This document shows positions 8,439 to 15,748 of a stretch of DNA of 64,000 nt, in pieces. Source of the DNA: Armatimonas sp043757465 (GTDB lineage: Bacteria > Armatimonadota > Armatimonadia > Armatimonadales > Armatimonadaceae); the NCBI RefSeq assembly GCF_043757465.1, contig NZ_JAYVPL010000166.1:27262-91261 (forward strand). The letters run 5' to 3'. The notes below the pieces were generated by a model. That model worked only from the letters and a program-made list of their open reading frames with translations, had not been told where the DNA came from and made no database searches. Position 1 is the first letter of the stretch. The number at the start of each line of letters is the position of its first letter. The position numbers were made by a program, and so were the translations under genes.

Positions 8439-9947
8439 TCATTTTGGCATATCCGAGCGAAACGGCCCCGCGGGCAGGCCCTCTTTATTCCAAAGATTGG
8501 TGATAGGAAAGTTGATAAAGGCGTAGCGAACGGCCTTGGGTGCAGTCACTTGGGCGCACGTGGCCACCACCTTATCGCCGCCCTCGATCACGGCAGTGGC
8601 GGGGTAGAAAACGCCATCCGTACCCGCGAGCGCAAAGCCCACTACCTTGCCGTTTTCGATAGAGCCTCCCAGCGAGTCCGTTGGGGAGGCCAGCAGGCCA
8701 CCGCCGGTATTGTCAAAGCTCACTATAGCCTTCTCGCCCTCGAAGCGGACGCGCTTAAAGCTCGGCCCCTGCGCCACGAGGCTCTTCTCTCGATAAATAT
8801 CTCGCCGCGCAAGCAGCGCAAGCCGCTCCCCAACGGGCTGTTTTTTCTTGGGGTGGATGTCTTTCTCCTCACCCACATCAGTAATGACCGCCATCCCTAC
8901 ATTTTTGAGTTTCTGAGTCGCCAGCATCTGCGCTTCCCGTAGCTCGGCGTACTCGGTCTTCTGTGAGCCGCTAGCCTGAAACGGCGCTAGCTGCACCAGA
9001 TAAAACGGCATGTCTTTCTTATCCCAGACAGAGCGCCAGCTCTCGATCATGGCGGGGAAGAGCTCGCGGTACTGCATTGCGCGGCTAGCGTTAGCCTCGC
9101 CCTGGTACCAGATCGCGCCGCGAATCCCGTAGTTTGTGATCGGTGCGATCATGGCGTTGTAGAGCTCGGCGTAGCGCCACGGGGCGCGGGGCGCAGCGGG
9201 AGGGGTCTTGCCTTCCAGGCGTGCCTGCGTGGAGTCGGTCTCCCACTTCTTGCGCTGCTCATCGTAGCGGGCACGCGCCACCGGGTAGTTCTCCACAATC
9301 GTCTTGAGGCTTGGCGTGCTCGCCAGCTTCTCCTCGGGTGTCCAAGCCTCCGCAGGAGTCCCCCCCCAGTCCGACGAGATCAGGCCAATCGGAACCCCTA
9401 GCTTCTCGCTCAGCATCCGCCCGAAGTAGTAGCCCACGGCGGAGAAGCCTGGCACACTCTCCGGAGCCGCCGCGCTCCAGGGTTGCTGCACCTCGACATC
9501 CTGCTTGGGGCTATCGGAGCGTGTGTTCTTGACCATGAACAGGCGAACCGTGGGACTGGCGGACTTGGCGATATCCCCCTCGGACTGGAACGAGGTCTTG
9601 AGGGTCAGCTCCATGTTGCTCTGCCCCGAGCACACCCAGACCTCGCCCACCAGAATATCCTTGAACTCAATCCGATTCTTCCCCGAGATGCTCAAAGGAA
9701 ACGGGCCACCAGCGGTGCGAGTCCCCTTGAGAGTCACTTCCCACTTCCCATTTTTAGCCGTCGTCGTTTTCTTCTGCCCGAGGAACTCCACGCTCACTTG
9801 CTCGCCCTCATCGGCCCAGCCCCAGAACTTCAGGGGAGCGCTCCGCTGGAGCACCATGCCCTCATTGAGAATCGCGGGCAACTTAACATCGGCGTGGGCA
9901 GCAGCGGCAAGCGCGACACTGGCTGCGAGAATAAGCATTCGTTTCAT
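8439..9947 (-). CDS. Sialate O-acetylesterase family (SASA) secreted esterase
   Basis: A 502-residue protein. Start ATG 9947 (MKRMLILAASVALAAAAHA) gives a clean signal peptide; the open frame upstream has no family similarity. The SGNH-type esterase core is clear: nucleophile Ser110 in VCSGQSNMEL, the IWYQGEANA block with Asn/Glu, and the DxxDIHP-type block EEKDIHPKKKQPVGERLA carrying the catalytic His. The segment SSDWGGTPAEAWTPEE is typical of the family. It would remove O-acetyl groups from sialic acids or, in environmental bacteria, from acetylated plant polysaccharides, outside the cytoplasm. It lies 56 bases after the PIN toxin gene in the same direction, with no obvious functional link. 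Confidence 0.9.
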   Translation of the reverse strand: MKRMLILAASVALAAAAHADVKLPAILNEGMVLQRSAPLKFWGWADEGEQVSVEFLGQKKTTTAKNGKWEVTLKGTRTAGGPFPLSISGKNRIEFKDILVGEVWVCSGQSNMELTLKTSFQSEGDIAKSASPTVRLFMVKNTRSDSPKQDVEVQQPWSAAAPESVPGFSAVGYYFGRMLSEKLGVPIGLISSDWGGTPAEAWTPEEKLASTPSLKTIVENYPVARARYDEQRKKWETDSTQARLEGKTPPAAPRAPWRYAELYNAMIAPITNYGIRGAIWYQGEANASRAMQYRELFPAMIESWRSVWDKKDMPFYLVQLAPFQASGSQKTEYAELREAQMLATQKLKNVGMAVITDVGEEKDIHPKKKQPVGERLALLARRDIYREKSLVAQGPSFKRVRFEGEKAIVSFDNTGGGLLASPTDSLGGSIENGKVVGFALAGTDGVFYPATAVIEGGDKVVATCAQVTAPKAVRYAFINFPITNLWNKEGLPAGPFRSDMPK

Positions 9948-10003
9948 GAGGGAACGTTCGGCAAAGTACGAGTTTTTTCCTGCCGGATCACTTGCCCCTT
10001 GTG

Positions 10004-10429
10004 CTACTCGATACTCCAGTCCTCCAGCCGTAGGCCGGGAACTTTGGCAAAATCTTGTGTGTTGCGGGTAATCAAAGTGGCATTCTGGGCAAGTGCGGTG
10101 GCGGCAATCTTCAAGTCCATCGTCCCGATACGGATTCGCTGTACCCAAAGCTCCTGGAACTGGTTCACCACCACTGCATCGAAAGAAACCAGGGGCATCG
10201 AACTATAAAAGCTGAGAAGCCGTTCCATCCGCTCGTACCAGGGAACTTGTAGATCAACGGCACGGATTCGGGCAACTTGTGCCAGTAGACCTCGCGTTTG
10301 TTCTTCGTAGCTGACAACCGAGATAGCAACGTCTTCTTCGGGAAGACCCGCAAGCCGTCGTAGGATCCTCTGGCCTTCGTCACCGCCTCGGTCAATCAGG
10401 CTGATATGGCCTGTGTCAAGCAGGTACAT
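10004..10429 (-). CDS. vapC: VapC-like PIN-domain ribonuclease toxin
   Basis: A 141-residue PIN-domain protein. Expected acidic metal ligands are visible: Asp5 in YLLDTGHIS, Glu42/43 in SVVSYEEQ, Asp105 in IGTMDLKIAATAL and Asp126 in TRNTQDFAKV. VapC toxins cut tRNA or rRNA and are held inactive by the partner antitoxin. The ATG start overlaps the end of the upstream antitoxin gene by 14 bases, the usual toxin-antitoxin coupling. The target RNA cannot be predicted. Confidence 0.88.
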   Translation of the reverse strand: MYLLDTGHISLIDRGGDEGQRILRRLAGLPEEDVAISVVSYEEQTRGLLAQVARIRAVDLQVPWYERMERLLSFYSSMPLVSFDAVVVNQFQELWVQRIRIGTMDLKIAATALAQNATLITRNTQDFAKVPGLRLEDWSIE

Positions 10430-10640
10430 CGGGAGTGGGTTCCTCCATCATGTAGTCCGGCACCTGCGCCTTACGGTATTCCTCTCCGGCTTTTACGGCT
10501 TCGTCGTAGAGGGGATCATCTTTGAAGGCTCCAAAGCGCCGCTCCCACCAGGGCCGTGTATCTTTGATTTTGGTCTTCGCCTTAACCTGTACCATCTCTC
10601 GCTCTAAAAGCGTCACGCGCTCTTCCAATGTCTGTGGCAT
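10416..10640 (-). CDS. Antitoxin partner of the PIN toxin
   Basis: A 74-residue protein starting with a short coiled coil (LEERVTLLEREMVQVKAKT) followed by WWERRFGAFKDDPLYDEAVKAGEEYRK, a layout common in small proteins encoded just before PIN toxins. There is no recognisable DNA-binding fold, so autoregulation is uncertain. Translation is favoured by a perfect AGGAGG (10651-10656) 10 bases before the ATG, inside a leader that is duplicated before the second toxin-antitoxin pair. Confidence 0.7.
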   Translation of the reverse strand: MPQTLEERVTLLEREMVQVKAKTKIKDTRPWWERRFGAFKDDPLYDEAVKAGEEYRKAQVPDYMMEEPTPDVPA

Positions 10641-10695
10641 TTCTCTAAAACCTCCTGTCCTTTCTCTCTGTTATATCGCCGCGTGGAAACGGGCG
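10638..10695 (-). repeat. Toxin-antitoxin leader repeat, copy A
   Basis: The 58 bases covering the antitoxin start codon and its upstream region recur at 11530-11591 with only a 4-base length difference in a TCTC tract. The copy carries the ribosome site AGGAGG (10651-10656) and ends in a GC-rich stretch; a GGGCGGGTAAACCGGCC block follows at 10736-10752 in this copy and at 11587-11603 in the other. Confidence 0.9.
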
Positions 10696-10808
10696 TATCC
10701 GGTCGGGCGTTTGTGTTCGGGCGGCGTTTGCAGATGGGCGGGTAAACCGGCCCGCTGTTGCGGCAAGGAGGCTAAAGCGCCCTCTTCACCATCATGCACT
10801 ACCCCGCC

Positions 10809-10883
10809 AGATACTCCAGCGCCGCCTCTTCGGACTGCTCGATTGCGATCTCCACCGCGCGCTTGGCACGCTCCAAAAGTTCC
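10809..10883 (-). pseudogene. Duplicated 3' end of hsdS (remnant)
   Basis: These 75 bases match the 3' end of the intact hsdS gene (11702-11776) with one visible mismatch. They would encode the last residues of HsdS, LLERAKRAVEIAIEQSEEAA and then LEYL, ending LAG and a stop at about 10803 instead of LHRP. There is no start codon or upstream hsdS sequence; the copy abuts the stop of the RelE/ParE-type toxin gene directly. It marks a duplication or cassette-insertion junction. Confidence 0.85.
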
Positions 10884-10885
10884 TA

Positions 10886-11281
10886 TTAATCCCGTGGTTC
10901 GTTCCATAGTGGTGGTGCGCTTCCATGCCGAATCGAAAGAACGCGCAGCGTCTCGGGCACTCGATCACCATCGCCATCAATGAGCCAGTAGAAGACATAC
11001 CATACTCCTACGGAAGAGCGTCGAGCACGTTTGGGGGACGTTTCAAAGCGGTTTCGGTAGGTTGGTCGTGAGAGACCTAGCGAGGCATCATCATTGATTT
11101 GAGGCGGGTAGCCCTGGGCAATCTTCTCGGGAATGCTCCGGCATAGTTCCTGAAGTGTTGCTTCAAGCGCGAGCGTAAAGCGCTGTCCTGCCGCCTCCGA
11201 GGTTTCTAGCAGGCGATCCGTTATCCTCTCCAGATCACGCTCCGCCTGCTGGGCATACTCCACATTGAGAGTAAGGATCAC
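10886..11281 (-). CDS. RelE/ParE-family toxin
   Basis: A 131-residue protein. The start (VEYAQQAERDLERITDRLLE) and the end (VWYVFYWLIDGDGDRVPETLRVLSIRHG) match the RelE/ParE fold, with the terminal strand VLSIRHG typical of ParE/YafQ-like toxins. It is somewhat longer than usual because of an insert rich in Arg/Ser near residues 75-92. ParE members poison gyrase and RelE members cut ribosome-bound mRNA; the two cannot be separated here. The start overlaps the antitoxin stop by 4 bases. The stop is followed at once by the hsdS tail remnant. Confidence 0.82.
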   Translation of the reverse strand: MILTLNVEYAQQAERDLERITDRLLETSEAAGQRFTLALEATLQELCRSIPEKIAQGYPPQINDDASLGLSRPTYRNRFETSPKRARRSSVGVWYVFYWLIDGDGDRVPETLRVLSIRHGSAPPLWNEPRD

Positions 11282-11532
11282 AGGCCAACCTTCTTTTTCA
11301 GGCGAGCCATTACCTCCGCTCCCTCACTCACCCGTCCTGCGTCGCTGTCTTCCGCCCCACGCCGCAGAGCTTCCATGTCTTCGGGACTCAGTCTAAACTC
11401 GTCCTCTTTTTCGCGTGGCTTGAGCGCCCCAAACATCGCGACCGCCATTGCCTCCAGCCGCTCCCGTGCGGCGCTGTCGGACTCTAACCGTGCCGCCACA
11501 TCGGGGGGAACCGCTAATGTAATCGTGCTCAT
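11278..11532 (-). CDS. Antitoxin partner of the RelE/ParE-type toxin
   Basis: An 84-residue protein starting at ATG 11532 (MSTITLAVPPDVAARLESDS). The opening strand and helix resemble antitoxins and CopG/RHH-like small proteins encoded before RelE/ParE toxins; the acidic C-terminal half (SPEDMEALRRGAEDSD...) is the likely toxin-binding part. The frame open to 11676 upstream is not used, because AGGAGG (11543-11548) lies 10 bases before ATG 11532. Four-base overlap with the toxin gene. Confidence 0.75.
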   Translation of the reverse strand: MSTITLAVPPDVAARLESDSAARERLEAMAVAMFGALKPREKEDEFRLSPEDMEALRRGAEDSDAGRVSEGAEVMARLKKKVGL

Positions 11533-11591
11533 TTCTCTAAAACCTCCTGTCCTTTCTGTCTCTCTGTTATATCGCCGCGTGGAAACGGGCG
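11530..11591 (-). repeat. Toxin-antitoxin leader repeat, copy B
   Basis: Second copy of the leader at 10638-10695, again placed exactly at an antitoxin start codon and again downstream of an hsdS 3' end. It holds the ribosome site AGGAGG at 11543-11548. Confidence 0.9.
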
Positions 11592-11688
11592 GGTAAACCG
11601 GCCATCTCCTCCGCTTCGCGGCCATCTCTCCGCCTCGTGCCTCGGCTCCCCTCTTCCCCTGCCGTTCGTGCCTCACTGGGAAGAGGGG

Positions 11689-13023
11689 CTAGGGACGATG
11701 CAGATACTCCAGCGCCGCCTCTTCGGACTGCTCGATTGCGATCTCCACCGCGCGCTTGGCACGCTCCAAAAGCTCCGCCGCCGTACGCCGTGCTGTTCCG
11801 GCTGAGAGTGCCAGCGTCTCAAAGGCTTTCTGCTCGTCCGGTGGCAACACCGGAATGAAGATTTTAGTAATATCGCGTGGGTAAAGGTGAAGCTGTCCCG
11901 TCGCTCCTGTGATGTACTTTTCAATCTGCATCTGCCCTGCTTTGGAGCGTAGGAAGAGAGTCAGATAGTACGGGTTGAACTCCTCCTGACGGATTACGGA
12001 AACTTCACTAACAGTGCCGTATTTCCCCGGCTTGTCGAATACCTGCACCTTACCGATAGAGCCAAAGCCAATGGAGGAAATCAGCACATCGCCACGCTTT
12101 AACTCAAACACGGCTTCGGTGGGATGGGTACGCTGGAACCGCTCATCGTCGCTAATGTCGGCTAAGTCTCCCGACCGGATGATAGGAATGGTGCCATCCT
12201 CGTAGTAGGGAACCGTCACGCCCTTTGTCACGCGCTTCCCGACCTCCACCAACACGAAGCGTTGCGAAAGTTCCTCCCGTAGTGCGTCAACGTCAGGCGT
12301 GAAATACTGAGAATCCAACCGCCCCGCTTCCCACACCTCCGACGATTTGCGCGTGTAGCTCAACGGCTCCGGCGGCGACCAGTTCTCCAGCCCCAGCGCT
12401 TGCAGGAGGATTTGTTCGGCGCTCTCACGTTTTGCTTTTACCTCTCGCCGTAACTTGAGTGCGAGCAGGACAGTGAAAGCAATCGCCTCCTGTGTAGCTT
12501 TGCCTATCTGTGGAATGGGAATCTGGCGAACCTTGCTCAAGGATAGCCCTTGCTGAACCATGCCGGTGGAGTTTCGTTTTATGTGATCTTGCCCAAACGT
12601 AGAATTCAGGTAGGCCAACAAGAACTCAGGTAAAACGGGGGAACCTTCACTTGGCGCAATTCGCGCTACGTCTTGGTCAATGTTTGCAGGCAAAACCTCA
12701 GAGGTAACGAGTGCACATAATCCAACGGTGCCACGCGTCGAAAGAATGATGTCGTTTTCTTTCAGAGATGATCGCTGATTTGCCAAGTGTGTATTTTGGT
12801 GAATCGGCTCTGCTCCATCTTCTTCGGAGAACCAACCACGTGCATTTTTGGCGGTGAGCATAATGACGGGCGAATCTTCGTCCACCACATGATAACCATG
12901 CGGCCCGTCAGTCACAAAGGCAAAAGCTCCAACGGCATCCGTTTTCCACTTACTAAGTGCAGAGTCTTCTTTCAGATACTGTTTCTTGAAATACTCAGCA
13001 TCGTAACGAAACTCCTCATTCAA
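11689..13023 (-). CDS. hsdS: HsdS-like DNA specificity subunit
   Basis: A specificity subunit with two target-recognition domains: the first includes FVTDGPHGYHVVDED (DGPHG is typical of TRDs) and QQGLSLSKVRQIPIP; the second includes IPIIRSGDLADI and TGQLHLYPRDITKIFIPVLP. A conserved helix follows each. It would direct the partner HsdM to its site. The listed start is TTG 13023, but the same frame stays open to 13131 and encodes a plausible HsdS N-terminus (FDSAKYEALLEGLEVAIIP) with no ATG/GTG/TTG, placed directly after a slippery heptamer at the hsdM stop; expression by -1 frameshifting is possible. The last 75 bases are duplicated at 10809-10883. Confidence 0.88.
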   Translation of the reverse strand: MNEEFRYDAEYFKKQYLKEDSALSKWKTDAVGAFAFVTDGPHGYHVVDEDSPVIMLTAKNARGWFSEEDGAEPIHQNTHLANQRSSLKENDIILSTRGTVGLCALVTSEVLPANIDQDVARIAPSEGSPVLPEFLLAYLNSTFGQDHIKRNSTGMVQQGLSLSKVRQIPIPQIGKATQEAIAFTVLLALKLRREVKAKRESAEQILLQALGLENWSPPEPLSYTRKSSEVWEAGRLDSQYFTPDVDALREELSQRFVLVEVGKRVTKGVTVPYYEDGTIPIIRSGDLADISDDERFQRTHPTEAVFELKRGDVLISSIGFGSIGKVQVFDKPGKYGTVSEVSVIRQEEFNPYYLTLFLRSKAGQMQIEKYITGATGQLHLYPRDITKIFIPVLPPDEQKAFETLALSAGTARRTAAELLERAKRAVEIAIEQSEEAALEYLHRP

Positions 13024-13097
13024 TTGACTCCGAGGAATAATGGCAACTTCTAGCCCCTCTAAAAGCGCCTCATATTTGGCGCTATCAAAGGGGCTTC

Positions 13098-15356
13098 CTA
13101 GAAAAAACTTAGACTTTCCTTCTTGGCGAACTCAATAAACGCCTCCGCGATTCCCTCCGGCGTGTGCTCGCCGTCGGTAAGCTCTGTAGAGAACAAATCG
13201 TGCTGCCAGACCCAGTGGCCGTGGTTGTCGCGGGCGGGACGCTGGTACAGAAGCGCGGTCTTGCGCGGCTCGACTTTGTAGAACTCCAGCGCTTTTAGCT
13301 GTGCCAGCGAGCCGTACTCCGCGTTGATCCACGCCAGCGAGCAGACTTTCTCGACTCCCTCCGGGGAAGTGACGACGTACTCCGAAACCTCAACCGGGTC
13401 GCCGTACTTTGCCACGAACGCCGGATAACCCAGATCATCCACAATCACATTGGCAGGGTCGGTGTGGTCTGACCAGCGCACCCGCTTCTGGTAGGTCAGA
13501 ATCTTATCCCCAGAGTTGTCCTTCGACGCGAGCCGCTGCGTGGCAAAGAAGATATTGTAGTCGTCCACCTTCGGGCAGTAGTTATCCGCCTTGGGATCGT
13601 CGTTCCACTTCTGCACCAACAGCACACTGGTCTTGGTTCCCGTATGCGGCTTGAAGGTATTGGGATGCAGCCCCACCACCCCCAGAATCCGGCAGTGCTG
13701 AGCGATATACTCCCGCACCCGCTTGTCCGTGGCATTGTTAAAGCGCCCCTGCGGCAAGACAACCGCCATACGCCCGCCCGGTTTCAGAAAGTCCAGGTTC
13801 CGCTCGATAAAGAGCAAGTCCCGCCCGACCGCCGACTCCGCCTTCCCGTTCTCTTTATGCCCCAGCTCGTAGGGCGAGAGCATATCACTCTGCTTGATGT
13901 CCCCCGCGAACGGCGGATTTGCCATCAGCACATCGAACTGAAAGTTGCGGTAGTCCCCCGCCTTGCCTGCCATCAGTTTGCGAAGCTTTTTCCAACCAAT
14001 CCCATAGGTATCCTGCCACTCCTGCTCCTTGACGGCCTCATCCCAGTGCGTATAGTCCAGAGTATTCAGGTGCAACACATTGGTCTGCCCGTCCCCGGCG
14101 ATTAGGTTCAAACACCGCGCCACCCGCACGCTTTTTTCGTCAAAGTCAATCGCAAAGACTTTCTCGCGCACATAGTTGATACACCGGTACGGCTTGTCGT
14201 CCATCGTGAACAAATGCGACTGCGCCAGCCCCTCATCCTTGAGAATGTCCTGCCACACATGGAAAATGCCGTGCACGGTAAAGCCCGCCGAGCCGCAGGC
14301 CGTGTCAATCAGCGTCTCTTCTTCCTGCGGGTTAAGCATCTTGACGCACATATCAATCACCCAGCGCGGCGTGAAATACTGCCCCTTTTCTCCCTTGCTG
14401 GACTTATTGACCAAGTACTCAAACGCCTCATCCACGATGTCCAGGTTGCTATTAAAGAGCTTGTACTCCTCCAGCGACCCCACGCACACCTGCAAGTGAT
14501 CCGGCGTTAGACGAATCCGCTCATCCTTGAGAAAGACCCCCTCCCACTCCTGCTTGGCATCATCAAAAAGCTTCTGCACCGACTCCTTCACCTGCGCCGC
14601 CGTATTGACATTGCGAAACCGCAGATGCTTATATTTCTTCCGGTGGCACGACATCTCATCGTAGAGCTTCGTAAACACCAGCTTGAACACTTCCTCAAAC
14701 ACGTCCACGCCCGCATTGGCGAGAACCTCGTCCTCCATGTCCAGAATCAACTGCTTCAGCGACCGGGCGCTATCGCCCTCTCTCTCCCGCTGCTGCTCAA
14801 ACTTGACAAGATCATCCATTGTCCAAGGCTGGCCCGCCACATCATCAATGGTCTGGGTTGCCGTCGGCAGATCAGGAATCTCCACAAAGTAGTTCGGGTT
14901 CTTCCGGTGCCACGACACCGTTTGCAGTCCGTTGCTCCAGAGCGCCAGCGGTGCGCCCGTTGCATGACCGTAGGACTTGAGCTGATCTTTCCCACCCCGC
15001 GCCGTGGGCTGCTTTACTTCGATAATGATATACGGCACGGTCGGACGGTCTTTGTCAAAGATCACAATATCGGCTCGCTTGGACGAGTCCCGCCCAAACG
15101 TAATCGGATACTCCACCGTAATCCGTGACGCAGAGTAGCCGTAGTCCGTCAGCAATAACTGCAACCAGAGCTGCCGGATCACCTCCTCGGGCTTTGCCTG
15201 CACCTCCTTCTTGCGCACCAGACAGTTCAGGTAGTCCTTCCCCCCTTTCTCCGTCTGCCGCATCCGCACCGAAAGCAACGCCGACTCAGGAAACGTCTCC
15301 AGCGAATAGCCTGACTTAGAGCCACCAACAATCTCTTCAAGTGTCATAGCCGCCAT
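13098..15356 (-). CDS. hsdM: Type I-like DNA adenine methylase with N-terminal PD-(D/E)XK nuclease domain
   Basis: A 752-residue protein. Residues about 40-165 match the HsdR N-terminal nuclease domain: Asp96 in RADIVIFDKD and Glu113-x-Lys115 in IIIEVKQ form a complete PD-(D/E)XK core. After a linker comes an N6-adenine methylase: GQYFTPRWVIDMCVKML (326-342), SAM motif DTACGSAGF (351-359) and catalytic NPPF (480-483). Fusion of nuclease and methylase with a separate HsdS resembles BcgI-type or R-less type I arrangements; no helicase-type HsdR lies nearby. ATG 15356 has a GGGG-rich site upstream; ATG 15347 is an alternative. It follows the YqgF-like gene after 17 bases. Confidence 0.88.
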   Translation of the reverse strand: MAAMTLEEIVGGSKSGYSLETFPESALLSVRMRQTEKGGKDYLNCLVRKKEVQAKPEEVIRQLWLQLLLTDYGYSASRITVEYPITFGRDSSKRADIVIFDKDRPTVPYIIIEVKQPTARGGKDQLKSYGHATGAPLALWSNGLQTVSWHRKNPNYFVEIPDLPTATQTIDDVAGQPWTMDDLVKFEQQREREGDSARSLKQLILDMEDEVLANAGVDVFEEVFKLVFTKLYDEMSCHRKKYKHLRFRNVNTAAQVKESVQKLFDDAKQEWEGVFLKDERIRLTPDHLQVCVGSLEEYKLFNSNLDIVDEAFEYLVNKSSKGEKGQYFTPRWVIDMCVKMLNPQEEETLIDTACGSAGFTVHGIFHVWQDILKDEGLAQSHLFTMDDKPYRCINYVREKVFAIDFDEKSVRVARCLNLIAGDGQTNVLHLNTLDYTHWDEAVKEQEWQDTYGIGWKKLRKLMAGKAGDYRNFQFDVLMANPPFAGDIKQSDMLSPYELGHKENGKAESAVGRDLLFIERNLDFLKPGGRMAVVLPQGRFNNATDKRVREYIAQHCRILGVVGLHPNTFKPHTGTKTSVLLVQKWNDDPKADNYCPKVDDYNIFFATQRLASKDNSGDKILTYQKRVRWSDHTDPANVIVDDLGYPAFVAKYGDPVEVSEYVVTSPEGVEKVCSLAWINAEYGSLAQLKALEFYKVEPRKTALLYQRPARDNHGHWVWQHDLFSTELTDGEHTPEGIAEAFIEFAKKESLSFF
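13101..13107 (-). promoter_or_regulatory. Slippery heptamer at the hsdM stop codon (possible -1 frameshift site)
   Basis: On the reverse strand the last two hsdM sense codons form T TTT TTC and are followed at once by TAG (13100-13098). A -1 slip would read TTT TTT CTA and continue, without a stop, into the HsdS frame. This fits the X XXY YYZ pattern. No downstream pseudoknot was identified by eye. Confidence 0.4.
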
Positions 15357-15373
15357 TGTACCCCTACCGCCCC

Positions 15374-15748
15374 TCAGCCAGCGTTTGCCTCCAGCCAGTC
15401 TTCGGCGAGGATCACGGCCACGAGATCGTCGTAGGGCTGCGGGAGCGGGAGAAAGCGCTGCCACCAGGGGCGATTTTTGCGCAGGCGCTCGCGGGCGCGC
15501 TGGCTGGTGTAGGCTTCGGGGATCAGAACGGCGTCGGGGAGGAGGGCGGCAATAGGCTTGCTCTGGGTTCCATCGCCAAGCACAATATGAGTAGGAGAAA
15601 ACTGGATGCGGAGTTCAGAAACGCGGGTAAGAAGCTTGTCGGTGAGAGTGATTTCCTGATGAAGCGTTCGGCCTGGCTCGACCACGGCCACACCGCACTT
15701 GGCACTTCCTGGGTCTATTGCCAGCACTCTTATCTTTATCTTGCTCAC
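15374..15748 (-). CDS. RuvC/YqgF-like RNase H-fold protein
   Basis: A 124-residue protein with an RNase H-like fold of the RuvC/YqgF type: VLAIDPGSAKCGVAVVE at the start carries the first catalytic Asp in a DPGxxxxG motif, THIVLGDGTQSK is the second strand, and the Tyr-Thr-Ser-Arg segment AYTSQRARERL resembles the YqgF block. The C-terminus PYDDLVAVILAEDWLEA places paired acids as in these nucleases. It is probably a Holliday-junction or rRNA-processing nuclease relative; the exact substrate is unknown. GTG start, with a 4-base overlap with the DUF3084 gene. Confidence 0.75.
   Translation of the reverse strand: MSKIKIRVLAIDPGSAKCGVAVVEPGRTLHQEITLTDKLLTRVSELRIQFSPTHIVLGDGTQSKPIAALLPDAVLIPEAYTSQRARERLRKNRPWWQRFLPLPQPYDDLVAVILAEDWLEANAG

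Noticed and set aside
10800..10885. Separate small gene at the hsdS tail copy
   Set aside because: No start codon or ribosome site; the sequence equals the hsdS 3' end and is best treated as a remnant.
10638..11591. CRISPR-like array from the repeated leaders
   Set aside because: Only two copies, nearly 900 bases apart, each at a start codon; no regular spacing or cas genes.
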